Shown here piece after piece: positions 31,974-40,255 of a DNA stretch of 64,000 nt; the stretch's first letter is position 1, and every line of letters begins with the position of its first letter. Location of the stretch: positions 2,790,001 to 2,854,000 of the forward strand of contig OZ220734.1 of NCBI GenBank assembly GCA_965116945.1, given 5' to 3'. Below the pieces are notes generated by a model. That model worked only from the letters and a program-made list of their open reading frames with translations, made no database searches and was not told where the DNA came from. This DNA comes from Plut-88900 sp965116945 (lineage in GTDB: Bacteria; Chloroflexota; Dehalococcoidia; Plut-88900). A program made the translations under genes and the position numbers.

Positions 31974-34430
31974 CTACGCCTTCACCCTCTCACTCTTGGG
32001 GTCATACGGCGGACTGAGCCTCACCTTGGCCGCATATCGCTCCGTAGCCACCTCGATCTCATAGGAACCCGACCGTATCCACCCCGGCGTCGCCCCCTCC
32101 TCGTTTTCCAGGTACCCCATCCCCACCGACCTCCCCAGCGCATGGCCGTAGTTCCCCGAAGTCGTCCTACCGACAATCACCCCGTCCCGATATATCGGTT
32201 CTTCCCCCAGCAGCAGAGGCTCCGGGTCTTCCAGCACGAAGCTCGCCAGCCGCCTCCCCACCCCCGACTCCCTTTGGCGCAGAAGCACATCCTTGCCGAT
32301 AAAATCCACGCCCTTATCGAACGCCACGGCAAATCTGAGCCCCGCCTCCAGTGGAGTATCTACGCTCGTGATGTCATGACCCCAACTCCTGTACGCCTTC
32401 TCCAGCCGCAGCGAATCAAGTGCATGATAACCGGCATGCATCAATCCGTATCGATTCCCTTCTTCCACGATGGAGTCATAAACGTTTCCCGCAAACTCAG
32501 TAGGCACGTACAACTCCCACCCCAGTTCACCGACGTAAGTAATCCGAGAGGCCCGCACCGGCGCATACTCGACATATATCTCCCTGGATGTCAGGAACGG
32601 GAACCCCTCGTTCGATAGGTCCGCATCAGTAAGCCCCGACAACAACTCCCGGGACCGCGGCCCCATCACGCTTAGCGTCGCGTAGGAGGACGAAACATCC
32701 GTCAAAGTGACCCGTGCGTCATCTGGAATATGTTTCTTTATCCACGCATAGTCCCGCGTCACCGATCCCGCGGACGTGACAATCATGTACGTATCTGCCG
32801 AGATCCTGTTCACCGTCAAGTCAGACACAATCCCGCCCCGGCCATTTAGCATGGCCGTATAGACCAGCCTGCCCGGCTCTACAGCCACGTCGTTTGCCAT
32901 TACCCGCTGCAAAACGGCCTCTGCATCGGGCCCTTGCAGCAGAAGCTTGGCGAAGGAAGTCTGGTCAAATAGACCCACCCCTTCCCTCACCGCCATATGC
33001 TCTTTGGCAGAGTGTGGAAACCAGTTCTGGCGACCCCACGAATACTCATAGACCGGCTCGACCCCTTCAGGAGCGTACCAGTTCGGTCGTTCCCACCCCG
33101 CCACCACCCCGAAGCACGCTCCCCGTGTCGCCAGCCGGTCGTGCAGCGGCGACTGACGCACGTTTCGCGCCGACTTCGGCTGCCGGTGCGGCCAGTGCAT
33201 CGCATACAACAGGCCCAGGGCCTCCCCGGTCCGATCATGCAGGTACTTGGGATTGTTTGCCCAACCCTGGAAACGACTGATGTCCACCTCGGCCAGGTCC
33301 ATCGTCATCTCCCCCTCAGTAATCCACTCCGCCATCGCCTTCCCAGCCCCCGCCGCCGACGCCACTCCGCTGGAATTAAACCCTGCCGCCACAAAGAAAT
33401 TGCGCAGCTCTGGGGCCTCTCCCATAATGTATCTCGTGTCCGGCGTGAAACTCTCCGGACCAACCAGCCTCATTCGCACCCCGGCCTCGCCAATCGCCGG
33501 CGCCCGCTCCAGGGCGCTCTCAAGTAAGATTTCGTAGTGGCTGAAGTCCCGGTTGAGCATGTGGAGGGGAAAATCATCCGGTATGCCATCCATGCCCCAG
33601 GGCACGCCCATCGGCTCAAACCCACCCACCAGTATTCCACCGCCTTCAAATGGATATCGCCTGATGTAAATACATCCGTCCATGTCCCGAATCGAAGGCA
33701 TGTCCTCCCACGCCCCCGCCACTGGCTCGGTGACAAAGTACGCATGGTCCGCAGCATGCAGAGGAATCGCAACCCCGCACTTCAGCCCAATCTGCCGTGC
33801 CCACATTCCGGCACAGTTGACCACCACCTCACACCTGATCTCCCCCCGACCAGTCCCAACCCCGGAAACCGCTCCCTCGTTAGTTAGGATGTCGGTAACC
33901 GGCGTATTCTCGACAATCTTGACCCCCCGTGTGGTAGCTCCCATTGCCAGCGCGTTGGCCGTGCTATCAGGGACTGTCTCTCCATCCAGGGGCAGGTGCA
34001 CCGCTCCCACCAGCCCATACGTACTCAGTAGCGGCCAAATCTGTTGAGCCTCGTCCAACCCGACCTCATTCATCTCCACCCCGAAACTCTTGGCCATGGA
34101 AATCATCCGACGCAGCTCGTCCATCCGACCCTGGGTTCGAGCTACACTGATGCTACCCGTCTGCCTAAACCCGGTGTCCAGGCCCGTCTCCTCTTTCAAC
34201 TCCTCATAGAGTTGAACGCCATACCGGGATATATCCGTTAATGAGCGAGTATGCCGAAGCTGCGTCACCAACCCCGCCGAGTGAGCCGTTGTACCGCTCA
34301 CCTTGGCGCTGCGTTCCAGCACCACCACATCCTTCCACCCTATCTTCGCGAGATGATACGCAACGCTGCACCCAACGATGCCCGCGCCAATAATTACAAC
34401 CTGTGCATGTTCTGGCAGCGGATTAGCCAT
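31974..34430 (-). CDS. FAD-dependent demethylating dehydrogenase with GcvT domain (sarcosine/dimethylglycine dehydrogenase-like)
   Basis: 818 aa fusion. N-terminal FAD-binding DAO domain: VVIIGAGIVGCSVAYHLAK near residue 10, then THSAGLVTQLRHT-like flavin region. C-terminal aminomethyltransferase (GcvT) domain from about residue 440: YEYSWGRQNWFPHSAKEH, VGLFDQTSFAKLLLQGPDA, and the C-terminal GRTTSGNYGHALGRSVGMGY. Such fusions oxidatively remove N-methyl groups and pass the carbon to tetrahydrofolate. The start at 34430 (MANPLPEH) begins right before the dinucleotide fold; 20 further codons are open upstream. It could act on sarcosine, dimethylglycine or a related methylamine. Confidence 0.92.
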   Translation of the reverse strand: MANPLPEHAQVVIIGAGIVGCSVAYHLAKIGWKDVVVLERSAKVSGTTAHSAGLVTQLRHTRSLTDISRYGVQLYEELKEETGLDTGFRQTGSISVARTQGRMDELRRMISMAKSFGVEMNEVGLDEAQQIWPLLSTYGLVGAVHLPLDGETVPDSTANALAMGATTRGVKIVENTPVTDILTNEGAVSGVGTGRGEIRCEVVVNCAGMWARQIGLKCGVAIPLHAADHAYFVTEPVAGAWEDMPSIRDMDGCIYIRRYPFEGGGILVGGFEPMGVPWGMDGIPDDFPLHMLNRDFSHYEILLESALERAPAIGEAGVRMRLVGPESFTPDTRYIMGEAPELRNFFVAAGFNSSGVASAAGAGKAMAEWITEGEMTMDLAEVDISRFQGWANNPKYLHDRTGEALGLLYAMHWPHRQPKSARNVRQSPLHDRLATRGACFGVVAGWERPNWYAPEGVEPVYEYSWGRQNWFPHSAKEHMAVREGVGLFDQTSFAKLLLQGPDAEAVLQRVMANDVAVEPGRLVYTAMLNGRGGIVSDLTVNRISADTYMIVTSAGSVTRDYAWIKKHIPDDARVTLTDVSSSYATLSVMGPRSRELLSGLTDADLSNEGFPFLTSREIYVEYAPVRASRITYVGELGWELYVPTEFAGNVYDSIVEEGNRYGLMHAGYHALDSLRLEKAYRSWGHDITSVDTPLEAGLRFAVAFDKGVDFIGKDVLLRQRESGVGRRLASFVLEDPEPLLLGEEPIYRDGVIVGRTTSGNYGHALGRSVGMGYLENEEGATPGWIRSGSYEIEVATERYAAKVRLSPPYDPKSERVKA

Positions 34431-34549
34431 GACTTGGCCGCCTAGGCTAGCATCCCCTCCCATGCCGGTCAAACCATCCTCGATCGGCAAACTCTTAGGA
34501 CTTCCCCGCTCAACCTAACTACCGCCCCAGACACACCGGCCGCGACCCC

Positions 34550-34599
34550 TTGACAACCTCGGAGGGCATTGATACTGTATACCACTGGAGTAATACAGT
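34550..34599 (+). promoter_or_regulatory. promoter with overlapping operator dyad
   Basis: TTGACA (34550-34555), 17 nt, TACTGT (34573-34578; 3/6 match). Overlapping it is an inverted repeat ACTGTAT (34574-34580), N12, ATACAGT (34593-34599). The dyad straddling the -10 looks like a repressor site; the half-sites resemble CTGT/ACAG of LexA-like operators but are spaced too widely for the E. coli consensus. Confidence 0.5.
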
Positions 34600-34816
34600 C
34601 GAATAGCACTCAGAGTCAGATCACAGCGTAATCTCCGACCAATAGACTAGTGAGTGCAAACATCGCCTTATTGATATAACATCGCACTAATACTGGGTCA
34701 GCATGGGCTCATTACGAACTAGGAGGGTAGGTATTCGGTCTGCATGAACAGCCTGACAATGAATACTGGAAACTACTGGCGAATCAGAGGTTGAAAATCA
34801 GTGAACGAGGTGAATA

Positions 34817-35011
34817 ATGGAATTCTACAACGTGAAGACAAGGCAAACCGTGGATATACCGGAAAGCGGCATCAGGAAGCGTACCATGGTGCTTAAGAAC
34901 GGTAGACATACTTATGCCGTTACTGGAGAAGAAAACGGCACCAAATTGGTTAGATTCGTTAGCAAACAACAATACGATGCCTTGCAAGTGCCTGAGGTTG
35001 AGGGTTCCTGA
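34817..35011 (+). CDS. small hypothetical protein
   Basis: 64 aa, not assigned to a family. MEFYNVKTRQTVDIPESGIRKRTMVLKNGRHTYAV... reads as a compact basic beta-rich protein with TKLVRFVSKQQYDAL near the end. GAGGTGA lies 6 nt before the ATG at 34817. Its base composition differs from the bulk of the window: the plus strand is G/A-rich rather than C-rich. A further gene follows 9 bp downstream. Upstream is a promoter with operator-like dyad; 34600-34816 otherwise holds only a 16-codon frame (34744) that is not supported. Confidence 0.65.
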   Translation: MEFYNVKTRQTVDIPESGIRKRTMVLKNGRHTYAVTGEENGTKLVRFVSKQQYDALQVPEVEGS

Positions 35012-35020
35012 GAAGTCATC

Positions 35021-35539
35021 ATGTGGTGGTTCAAACGAGCAGTGCTCCACCAGACTTTCGCCGCTGCCCAGGTGATGCATCCCTGGTTCCTGAACTACGA
35101 GCAGTTGGAACCAGGGATTAGGGAACTGGTATGGACATTAAACCAGACCGACCTGGTAGAAACTCTCTCCTCCTGTGAAGGTCACCCGGAGTTGCCAGAC
35201 TGGTGGGAATCCACTGGTGGAACTGCTTACGTCCTGTGCATGGTGACCAGTCCTGGCCAGTGGGATCAGGTGGTGCAGCGGTTGTGGCAGCTGGCCAGGG
35301 ACTGGAAGAAGGTCCAATTGATAGTGCGAGGTGACAGCGAGCAATGGCTCGGGTTTCAAGTCAGCCATGCCCAGCCGGAATCTGCCCGGGAAGCCCTGGA
35401 CGAGGCCTTTAGTCAGACTAACGAGTTGATTAAAGAGTACTTGGACCAGGATGTCGTCGCTATTACCTCAGCCCGACATCAACGACAGGTGATCAACAAC
35501 AATTATCAAGACCGGGCCGCCACCCTGTTTAACCGATGA
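35021..35539 (+). CDS. hypothetical protein with SSCEGH motif
   Basis: 172 aa, function not recognised. The distinctive segment is LVETLSSCEGHPELPDWW (residues ~45-62), where Cys and His could bind metal; TAYVLCMVTSPGQWDQVVQR follows as a likely beta-alpha unit, then a second beta-alpha (KVQLIVRGDSEQWLGFQVS), and a C-terminal helix. SCxGH motifs occur in some RNA-modifying proteins, but no homology can be claimed. Weak ribosome site; the ATG at 35021 is 9 bp after the preceding gene, so they form a two-gene unit in a G-rich island. An internal ATG at codon 19 is an alternative start. Confidence 0.65.
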   Translation: MWWFKRAVLHQTFAAAQVMHPWFLNYEQLEPGIRELVWTLNQTDLVETLSSCEGHPELPDWWESTGGTAYVLCMVTSPGQWDQVVQRLWQLARDWKKVQLIVRGDSEQWLGFQVSHAQPESAREALDEAFSQTNELIKEYLDQDVVAITSARHQRQVINNNYQDRAATLFNR

Positions 35540-36081
35540 TTCTGTGAAGCATTGGTACTATAGCACCGCACATCAAACACTAGGTTCACGGGGTGGGTCG
35601 CTATACCGTCTATTGCCACCGTGGCCGTCATCGGGTTTGCAAACAACGTCCCCCATTCACTGAAATCTAGTCAGACGTGGCACAAAGTAACCGACGCTCG
35701 TGGCGCTCGGCTATCAGAGGTAACGGCGGCTCGGGCTCCTCGGCCCTTGCAACAGGTGGAATATCTCCGCGCACCGCAACCTTGGTTAACGTCAGAGTAG
35801 GACGAAGCGTTTCACGATGCGGATTTTAGCATCCTCAAAGTGGACCCAAAAGGCACCCGGCCGGTATCGAAGCGGGTTGCAAGTGCAAAGCCCCTCAACG
35901 ATTCCACGGAGCGCTACCGCATGTGGGGACATTCAGACTAGGGTGGCTAGCCTATTGTGTCCCGGAAAATCCAGCTTTGGTGTTTGCATTCGCCAGGTGT
36001 GTGTAACGCGTTATCCCGCTACGCCCCGCCTAAACGCAAGGGCACCGCAGCGCACAGGAGAGTTATGCACACAGTCCGCTA
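35540..36081. other. 542-bp gap beside tRNA-Lys, no recognisable gene
   Basis: Both strands are interrupted by stops and no open frame shows recognisable protein motifs. The frame that runs into the tRNA on the plus strand is the well-known spurious translation of a tRNA gene. Composition is unlike the flanking C-rich DNA. No repeat of the tRNA 3' end that would mark an attachment site was found on the left side by eye. Confidence 0.5.
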
Positions 36082-36156
36082 TGGTGAGCCGTGTGGGATT
36101 CGAACCCACGACACCCGGATTAAAAGTCCGGTGCTCTTCCGCTGAGCTAACGGCTC
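36082..36156 (-). tRNA. tRNA-Lys (anticodon UUU)
   Basis: 75 nt including the encoded CCA. On the minus strand: acceptor GAGCCGT/ACGGCTC, D stem GCTC/GAGC, anticodon stem CCGGA/TCCGG with loop CTTTTAA (anticodon TTT), variable GTGTC, T stem GTGGG/CCCAC with loop TTCGAAT, discriminator A, then CCA. All stems pair perfectly. It decodes AAA/AAG. It flanks a compositional island on its 3' side, a usual place for integration. Confidence 0.97.
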
Positions 36157-36217
36157 CCGAGCATAATCTTGTCACCCCACCCTTTTCCCTGTCAATCGAC
36201 CCCTCTCCTCCTCCCCT

Positions 36218-36802
36218 CTAACCTCCCCCCGGCCGCGCCAGTTCCACACCCTCAAGGCACGCCGGACACTCCTCCGGCTTGTAGGTCGGCACATCAACCC
36301 GGTGGCAAGTGTAGATGGGCGCGCCCACATCCACCCCTCCCCCTGACCTGTCGATCAAAACCCCGACCCCCACCACGTCTCCATCAGCTTCCTCAACCGC
36401 CCTGAGCACATCCACAACAGACCCGCCCGTAGTAAGAATGTCATCTACTACGAGCGTCTTCTCCCCAGCCTCAATGCTCAATCCTCTGCGAAAACCCCTC
36501 CCCTCCCCCACCCTTTCCGCATATACCGCCCTCACCCCCAGCAGCCGTGCTACTTCATAAGCGAGAATCACTCCTCCCAGCGCCGGGCCGGCCACTACCT
36601 CCACCCCTGAATCCCTGAAGTGGTCCGCCAGCATCCTGCACATCCGGCCCGTGTACTCCGGAAACTGCAGCAACCTGAACTTCTCCAGGTATCTAGGCGA
36701 ATGCAGCCCCGAGGTAAGGAGAAAATGCCCATCCATCACCACCCTGGCATCAACCAGCATCTCGGCTACACCATCTTCCGGCCTCGTGTCCTGTGTGTTC
36801 AT
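36218..36802 (-). CDS. pyrE: orotate phosphoribosyltransferase
   Basis: 194 aa. Joins orotate to PRPP giving OMP, the fifth step of pyrimidine synthesis. GHFLLTSGLHSPRYLEKF is the N-terminal orotate-contact region; VAGPALGGVILAYEVAR is conserved in the family; LVVDDILTTGGSVVDVLRA is the PRPP-binding motif. It ends with a Cys-containing tail (YKPEECPACLEG). The ATG overlaps the signal peptidase stop by 4 bp (ATGA), so the two are translationally coupled. Other pyr genes are not in the window. Confidence 0.94.
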   Translation of the reverse strand: MNTQDTRPEDGVAEMLVDARVVMDGHFLLTSGLHSPRYLEKFRLLQFPEYTGRMCRMLADHFRDSGVEVVAGPALGGVILAYEVARLLGVRAVYAERVGEGRGFRRGLSIEAGEKTLVVDDILTTGGSVVDVLRAVEEADGDVVGVGVLIDRSGGGVDVGAPIYTCHRVDVPTYKPEECPACLEGVELARPGGG

Positions 36803-37401
36803 TTAGCCATCTCCGGTTCAATTGAAAATGCGTCCACCGTCCCGAACTCTTCCGGCGGCCAGTATGCCAGCCACGCCTTCCCGACTATCTGGGACCTGTG
36901 CACCGGGCCAAAGCTATTCGAATCATTGCTGTGAGGCCTATTGTCCCCCATTACAAAATAGTGGTCCAAAGGTATCCTCAGCGCGTCCCGGTCCCGTGGA
37001 CTACCTAGAATGTAGTTTTCGGAAATCGTCCTCCCGTTAATCATTACAACCCCGTCTGCAATCTCAAGTGTATCTCCCGGCAACCCTATCACCCTCTTCA
37101 CCAGCCTCTTTCTGGAAGGCTGGGGAGACACTACCACCACAACGTCCCCCCGCTCCGGCTCCCCAAACAGCTGCAACTCCGACCCCTTATCTACTTCGTA
37201 AAATGGGATAAACTTGGAGAGTCTTTCCACATCCACCGACATATAGGCGGCCTTATTCACAATCACGTGCTGTCCCGAATGCAGGTTTGGCTCCATGCTC
37301 TGTCCTAGCACTTGGTAATTCTGAAGTACCGCCTGCACCACAAAAAAGAAACATGCCGCCAGCGCCAGCGCCTTTGCAACATCACTCAGGGTTTTCGTCA
37401 T
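36799..37401 (-). CDS. lepB: signal peptidase I
   Basis: 200 aa inner-membrane peptidase that cleaves exported proteins. One N-terminal membrane helix (ALALAACFFFVVQAVL), box B GQSMEPNLH with the nucleophilic Ser, box D RKRLVKRVIGLPGDTLEI with the general-base Lys, and box E GDNRPHSNDSNSFG. The ATG at 37401 (MTKTLSDVAK) is chosen because GGAG is 4-5 nt upstream; the frame also opens 14 codons earlier. The gene is upstream of pyrE with a 4-bp overlap, an unusual but compact pairing. Confidence 0.95.
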   Translation of the reverse strand: MTKTLSDVAKALALAACFFFVVQAVLQNYQVLGQSMEPNLHSGQHVIVNKAAYMSVDVERLSKFIPFYEVDKGSELQLFGEPERGDVVVVVSPQPSRKRLVKRVIGLPGDTLEIADGVVMINGRTISENYILGSPRDRDALRIPLDHYFVMGDNRPHSNDSNSFGPVHRSQIVGKAWLAYWPPEEFGTVDAFSIEPEMAK

Positions 37402-37577
37402 TTCACTCCAGGCCAGTACATATACCCTGGCTCCTGGCCCCAATTATAGCCAAGCCCACTCTCACAAGCCCAAGATTTTGCCTCTTGGAACAAATTTCAT
37501 TGTCCCGTCGTCTTAAGGGTGAAGGTGGGCAACCATCACAATCCGGATCCAAAATATATACCATCCACGGAGGAATC

Positions 37578-38345
37578 ATGCGAAGACTCAGGAACCTGCT
37601 CCTTGTAGTGGCAGGCGTAGCAGCCGGTATCATCGGAGGCATTGCTTGCAGCGGCGCCACCGACGAAAGCCCCACCCCACCCCAGGCCCCCACATCAGTT
37701 GCCGAGTCTCCAGCCCGAGGTGGTATCTCCGTTGCTGGAACCGGTTCCATCTCACTCACACCGGACATCGCAACCCTTGTTCTCGGCGTAGAGGCCCTGG
37801 ACGAGACCGTAGCCCAGGCCCGCTCCGATGCCGCAGAGGCCATGGCCGGAATCGTAGAGGTGCTCAAGGAGGCGGGCATAGATGACAAAGACATCCAGAC
37901 CCAGCGCCTCTCTATCCAGCCTCAATACGATTACAGCAGTGAGACCCGACAACTCATAGGCTTCACCGTGAGTAATATACTCAACGTCACCATTCGTAGC
38001 ATCGATTCTGTAGGCGCTGTCATCGACAAGGCCGTCGGCGCTGGCGGAGACCTCATCCGCGTTCAGTCCATTGGCTTCTCGGTTGACGACACTTCTTCAT
38101 ATGAGAGACAGCTCGTCGAGGAGGCCGTTGAGGATGCCACCGACAAGGCTCAGCACCTCGCCGAACTTACCGGGGTATCCCTCGGCAAACCACTTTCCAT
38201 CACCTACGGTGGTGGCGCCCCATACCCTGTCTTCGACAATTTCTCCCGACTAGCAATGGCCGAGTCCGCTGCCTTCGATACCCCGATCAGCCCCGGCGAA
38301 GTCGAGACCTCCGTCACCGTGAATATCCTTTTCGCTATCGAATAA
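37578..38345 (+). CDS. SIMPL-domain (DUF541) lipoprotein
   Basis: 255 aa. Signal peptide with lipobox GGIAC (Cys at 24), then a linker with PTPPQAPTSV, then the SIMPL domain: GISVAGTGSISLTPDIATL... LGVEALDETVAQA, and ITYGGGAPYP near the C-terminus. SIMPL/BP26-type proteins are periplasmic or surface oligomers of obscure function, often implicated in envelope stress. GGAGG lies 5 nt before the ATG at 37578; the open frame starts much earlier but overlaps the divergent lepB region. Strong terminator at 38368. Confidence 0.9.
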   Translation: MRRLRNLLLVVAGVAAGIIGGIACSGATDESPTPPQAPTSVAESPARGGISVAGTGSISLTPDIATLVLGVEALDETVAQARSDAAEAMAGIVEVLKEAGIDDKDIQTQRLSIQPQYDYSSETRQLIGFTVSNILNVTIRSIDSVGAVIDKAVGAGGDLIRVQSIGFSVDDTSSYERQLVEEAVEDATDKAQHLAELTGVSLGKPLSITYGGGAPYPVFDNFSRLAMAESAAFDTPISPGEVETSVTVNILFAIE

Positions 38346-38367
38346 GGCCATAAATCCCCCACCCCCT

Positions 38368-38402
38368 GAAGAGGCGGCAGGGAAAAGCCCTGCCGCCTCT
38401 TC
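38368..38402 (+). terminator. rho-independent terminator after the SIMPL gene
   Basis: GAAGAGGCGGCAGGG, loop AAAAG, CCCTGCCGCCTCTTC: a perfect 15-bp stem, followed by GTCTGTTG. It isolates the riboflavin/dcd operon downstream. Confidence 0.88.
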
Positions 38403-38527
38403 GTCTGTTGCAACCTAATTCCCAAAGACCCGGCAAGGGTCTGCCCCACTGGAATCTCCCCCCACGTGTTGCTAATATAGTCTCTCGAATCCCCGCCCCT
38501 CCCACCCAACTAATACAGGATGTCAGC

Positions 38528-39118
38528 GTGGTACTTAGTGATAGAACAATAAGAGAAGAAATCGCCCAGGGGCGCATCATCATCGAGCCCCTTGATCCCT
38601 CCGACATCCAACCCGCCAGCATTGACGTTCACCTTGACAACACCGTCCTCGTATTCCGCAATTCTCGCAAACCCTTCATTGACATACGCCAGGACACCTC
38701 TGATCTGACGGACATGGAGCAGATATCCGAAGATAACCCCTTTATCCTCCACCCGGGTGAGTTCGTCCTCGCCAGTACCTCGGAGCACATCGAAATCCCA
38801 GACGATATCGTCGCCAGACTGGAAGGCAAGAGCTCACTGGGGCGCATCGGCCTCTTGATTCACTCCACCGCCGGATACGTTGACCCCGGTTGGAAGGGAA
38901 ATCTCACGCTGGAGTTGAGCAACGTAGCCAACTTGCCCGTGACCCTCTACTCAGGCATGAAAATAGGTCAGATCTCCTTCCTACGCTTATCCAGCCCCGT
39001 AGAAAACCCCTACGGGTCTAAGGCCCTCGGCAGCAAATACCAGGGCCAGACTCAACCGACCGCCAGCAGGATTCACGTAGACTTCAGGTCCCGCTCCTCG
39101 GGGGAAACCTCCGGTTGA
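38528..39118 (+). CDS. dcd: dCTP deaminase
   Basis: 196 aa. Deaminates dCTP to dUTP for dTMP synthesis (some relatives also hydrolyse dUTP). IEPLDPSDIQPASIDVHLDN is the N-terminal family block; GKSSLGRIGLLIHSTAGYVD with PGWKGNLTLELSN is the active-site block with the catalytic Glu; SKYQGQTQPTASR ends the protein. The start is GTG at 38528 with AGGA 7 nt upstream; upstream codons are a read-in from the gap. It is the first gene of a tight unit with the riboflavin genes, an odd pairing of nucleotide and flavin metabolism. Monofunctional or bifunctional Dcd/Dut status is undecided. Confidence 0.92.
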   Translation: MVLSDRTIREEIAQGRIIIEPLDPSDIQPASIDVHLDNTVLVFRNSRKPFIDIRQDTSDLTDMEQISEDNPFILHPGEFVLASTSEHIEIPDDIVARLEGKSSLGRIGLLIHSTAGYVDPGWKGNLTLELSNVANLPVTLYSGMKIGQISFLRLSSPVENPYGSKALGSKYQGQTQPTASRIHVDFRSRSSGETSG

Positions 39119-39144
39119 ATCTACCGCCCCCTCCCATCTCCACC

Positions 39145-40242
39145 ATGAACTACATGGTGCATTGTCTCTCCCTGGCTAGGCGTTCCCTCGGCCTCTCTTC
39201 TCCCAACCCCGCCGTCGGCGCAGTTGTTGTTAAAGACAGCGAAGTGATAGGCGAAGGCAGCACCCGACCTCCAGGCCAGTCCCACGCCGAGATCGTTGCC
39301 CTACAGCAAGCCGGTGCCGCCGCAGCAGGCGCAGAGGTATATGTAACATTGGAGCCCTGCTGTTTCGCCGGTCGCACCCCTCCGTGCACAACTGCAATCA
39401 TCAACAGCGGCATAGTCAGGGTGCACGTTGCTACCCTTGATCCCAACCCCAGGGTTTCCGGCAAAGGTGTCCAGGAACTCCGGAACGCCGGAATCGAGGT
39501 GGTTCTCGGCGAATGCAGGAAGGCTGCAGACCACATCGTTGAAGGCTACGCCAAGTACATTGCCACCGGCATGCCCTTCGTCACCGCCAAGTTCGCCGCT
39601 AGCCTGGACGGCAAGATCGCAACCCATGCAGGCGACTCAAAGTGGATAACCGGCCCTGACGCCCGCGCTCGCGCCCATCTCGTACGAAGCAGCGTCGATG
39701 GCGTTATCGTTGGTTCCGGTACTGTAAACGCTGACAACCCTAAGCTCACCGCCCGGGATCGTAACGGCGCTCTGCTGAACCGCCAGCCGGTCCGCATAGT
39801 AGTCGGCGGCTCCCGACCCATCTCCCCCGATTCCCAAGTCTTCGACAATTCCGGCCGCGTTATCTTCGCAGCCCCACACATCCCCGCAGCCTTGGGGCAA
39901 TGCCTGACCAAGAAAGGCGTGGAACTGATAAGAGTACCCGCTTCGGACCGGGGCGTGGACCTTTCCGCCCTGCTGAAAGCGCTCGGTGAGAGAGAAATTA
40001 CAACTCTGCTGGTCGAAGGTGGCGGGGCCTTGCTCGGCTCCTTTTTCGACGATCACCTCGTCGAGAAAGTTGTTGCTTTCATCGCTCCGGTTATAATAGG
40101 CGGAGAAGGCAGTATCGGAGCAGTAGGTGGCAGGGGTCCGAGTGCGGTAGCTGACGCGTTCAGGCTTAGCGAAGTAGACGTAGAGGACCTGCACCCCGAT
40201 ATCATCGTCACCGGATACCTCAAGGCGCAGCCGAATAGCTAG
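39145..40242 (+). CDS. ribD: bifunctional diaminohydroxyphosphoribosylaminopyrimidine deaminase / reductase
   Basis: 365 aa. Riboflavin step two and three: N-terminal deaminase with HAEIVALQQAG and PCCFAGRTPPCTTAI (zinc HxE..PCxxxxxxPPC), C-terminal reductase with AKFAASLDGKIATHAG and LLVEGGGALLG. The ATG at 39145 (MNYMVHCLSLARRSLG) agrees with the family start; a TTG at 39115 overlapping the dcd stop is also open. No ribosome site is good at either. Operon member between dcd and ribE, gap of 26 bp to the dcd stop. Confidence 0.93.
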   Translation: MNYMVHCLSLARRSLGLSSPNPAVGAVVVKDSEVIGEGSTRPPGQSHAEIVALQQAGAAAAGAEVYVTLEPCCFAGRTPPCTTAIINSGIVRVHVATLDPNPRVSGKGVQELRNAGIEVVLGECRKAADHIVEGYAKYIATGMPFVTAKFAASLDGKIATHAGDSKWITGPDARARAHLVRSSVDGVIVGSGTVNADNPKLTARDRNGALLNRQPVRIVVGGSRPISPDSQVFDNSGRVIFAAPHIPAALGQCLTKKGVELIRVPASDRGVDLSALLKALGEREITTLLVEGGGALLGSFFDDHLVEKVVAFIAPVIIGGEGSIGAVGGRGPSAVADAFRLSEVDVEDLHPDIIVTGYLKAQPNS

Positions 40243-40255
40243 GCAACCTGGATCT

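Noticed and set aside
35540..36081. Possible tmRNA (a GCAAACAAC tag-like string near 35639)
   Set aside because: No tRNA-like ends or short tag frame with stop at the right place; the frame runs on for ~50 codons.
35817..36221. 134-aa open frame ending SRVGFEPTTPGLKVRCSSAE
   Set aside because: This is the well-known spurious translation across a tRNA-Lys gene.
38341..38527. FMN riboswitch before the riboflavin operon
   Set aside because: No RFN-like conserved segments seen; the only structure is the terminator hairpin of the previous gene.
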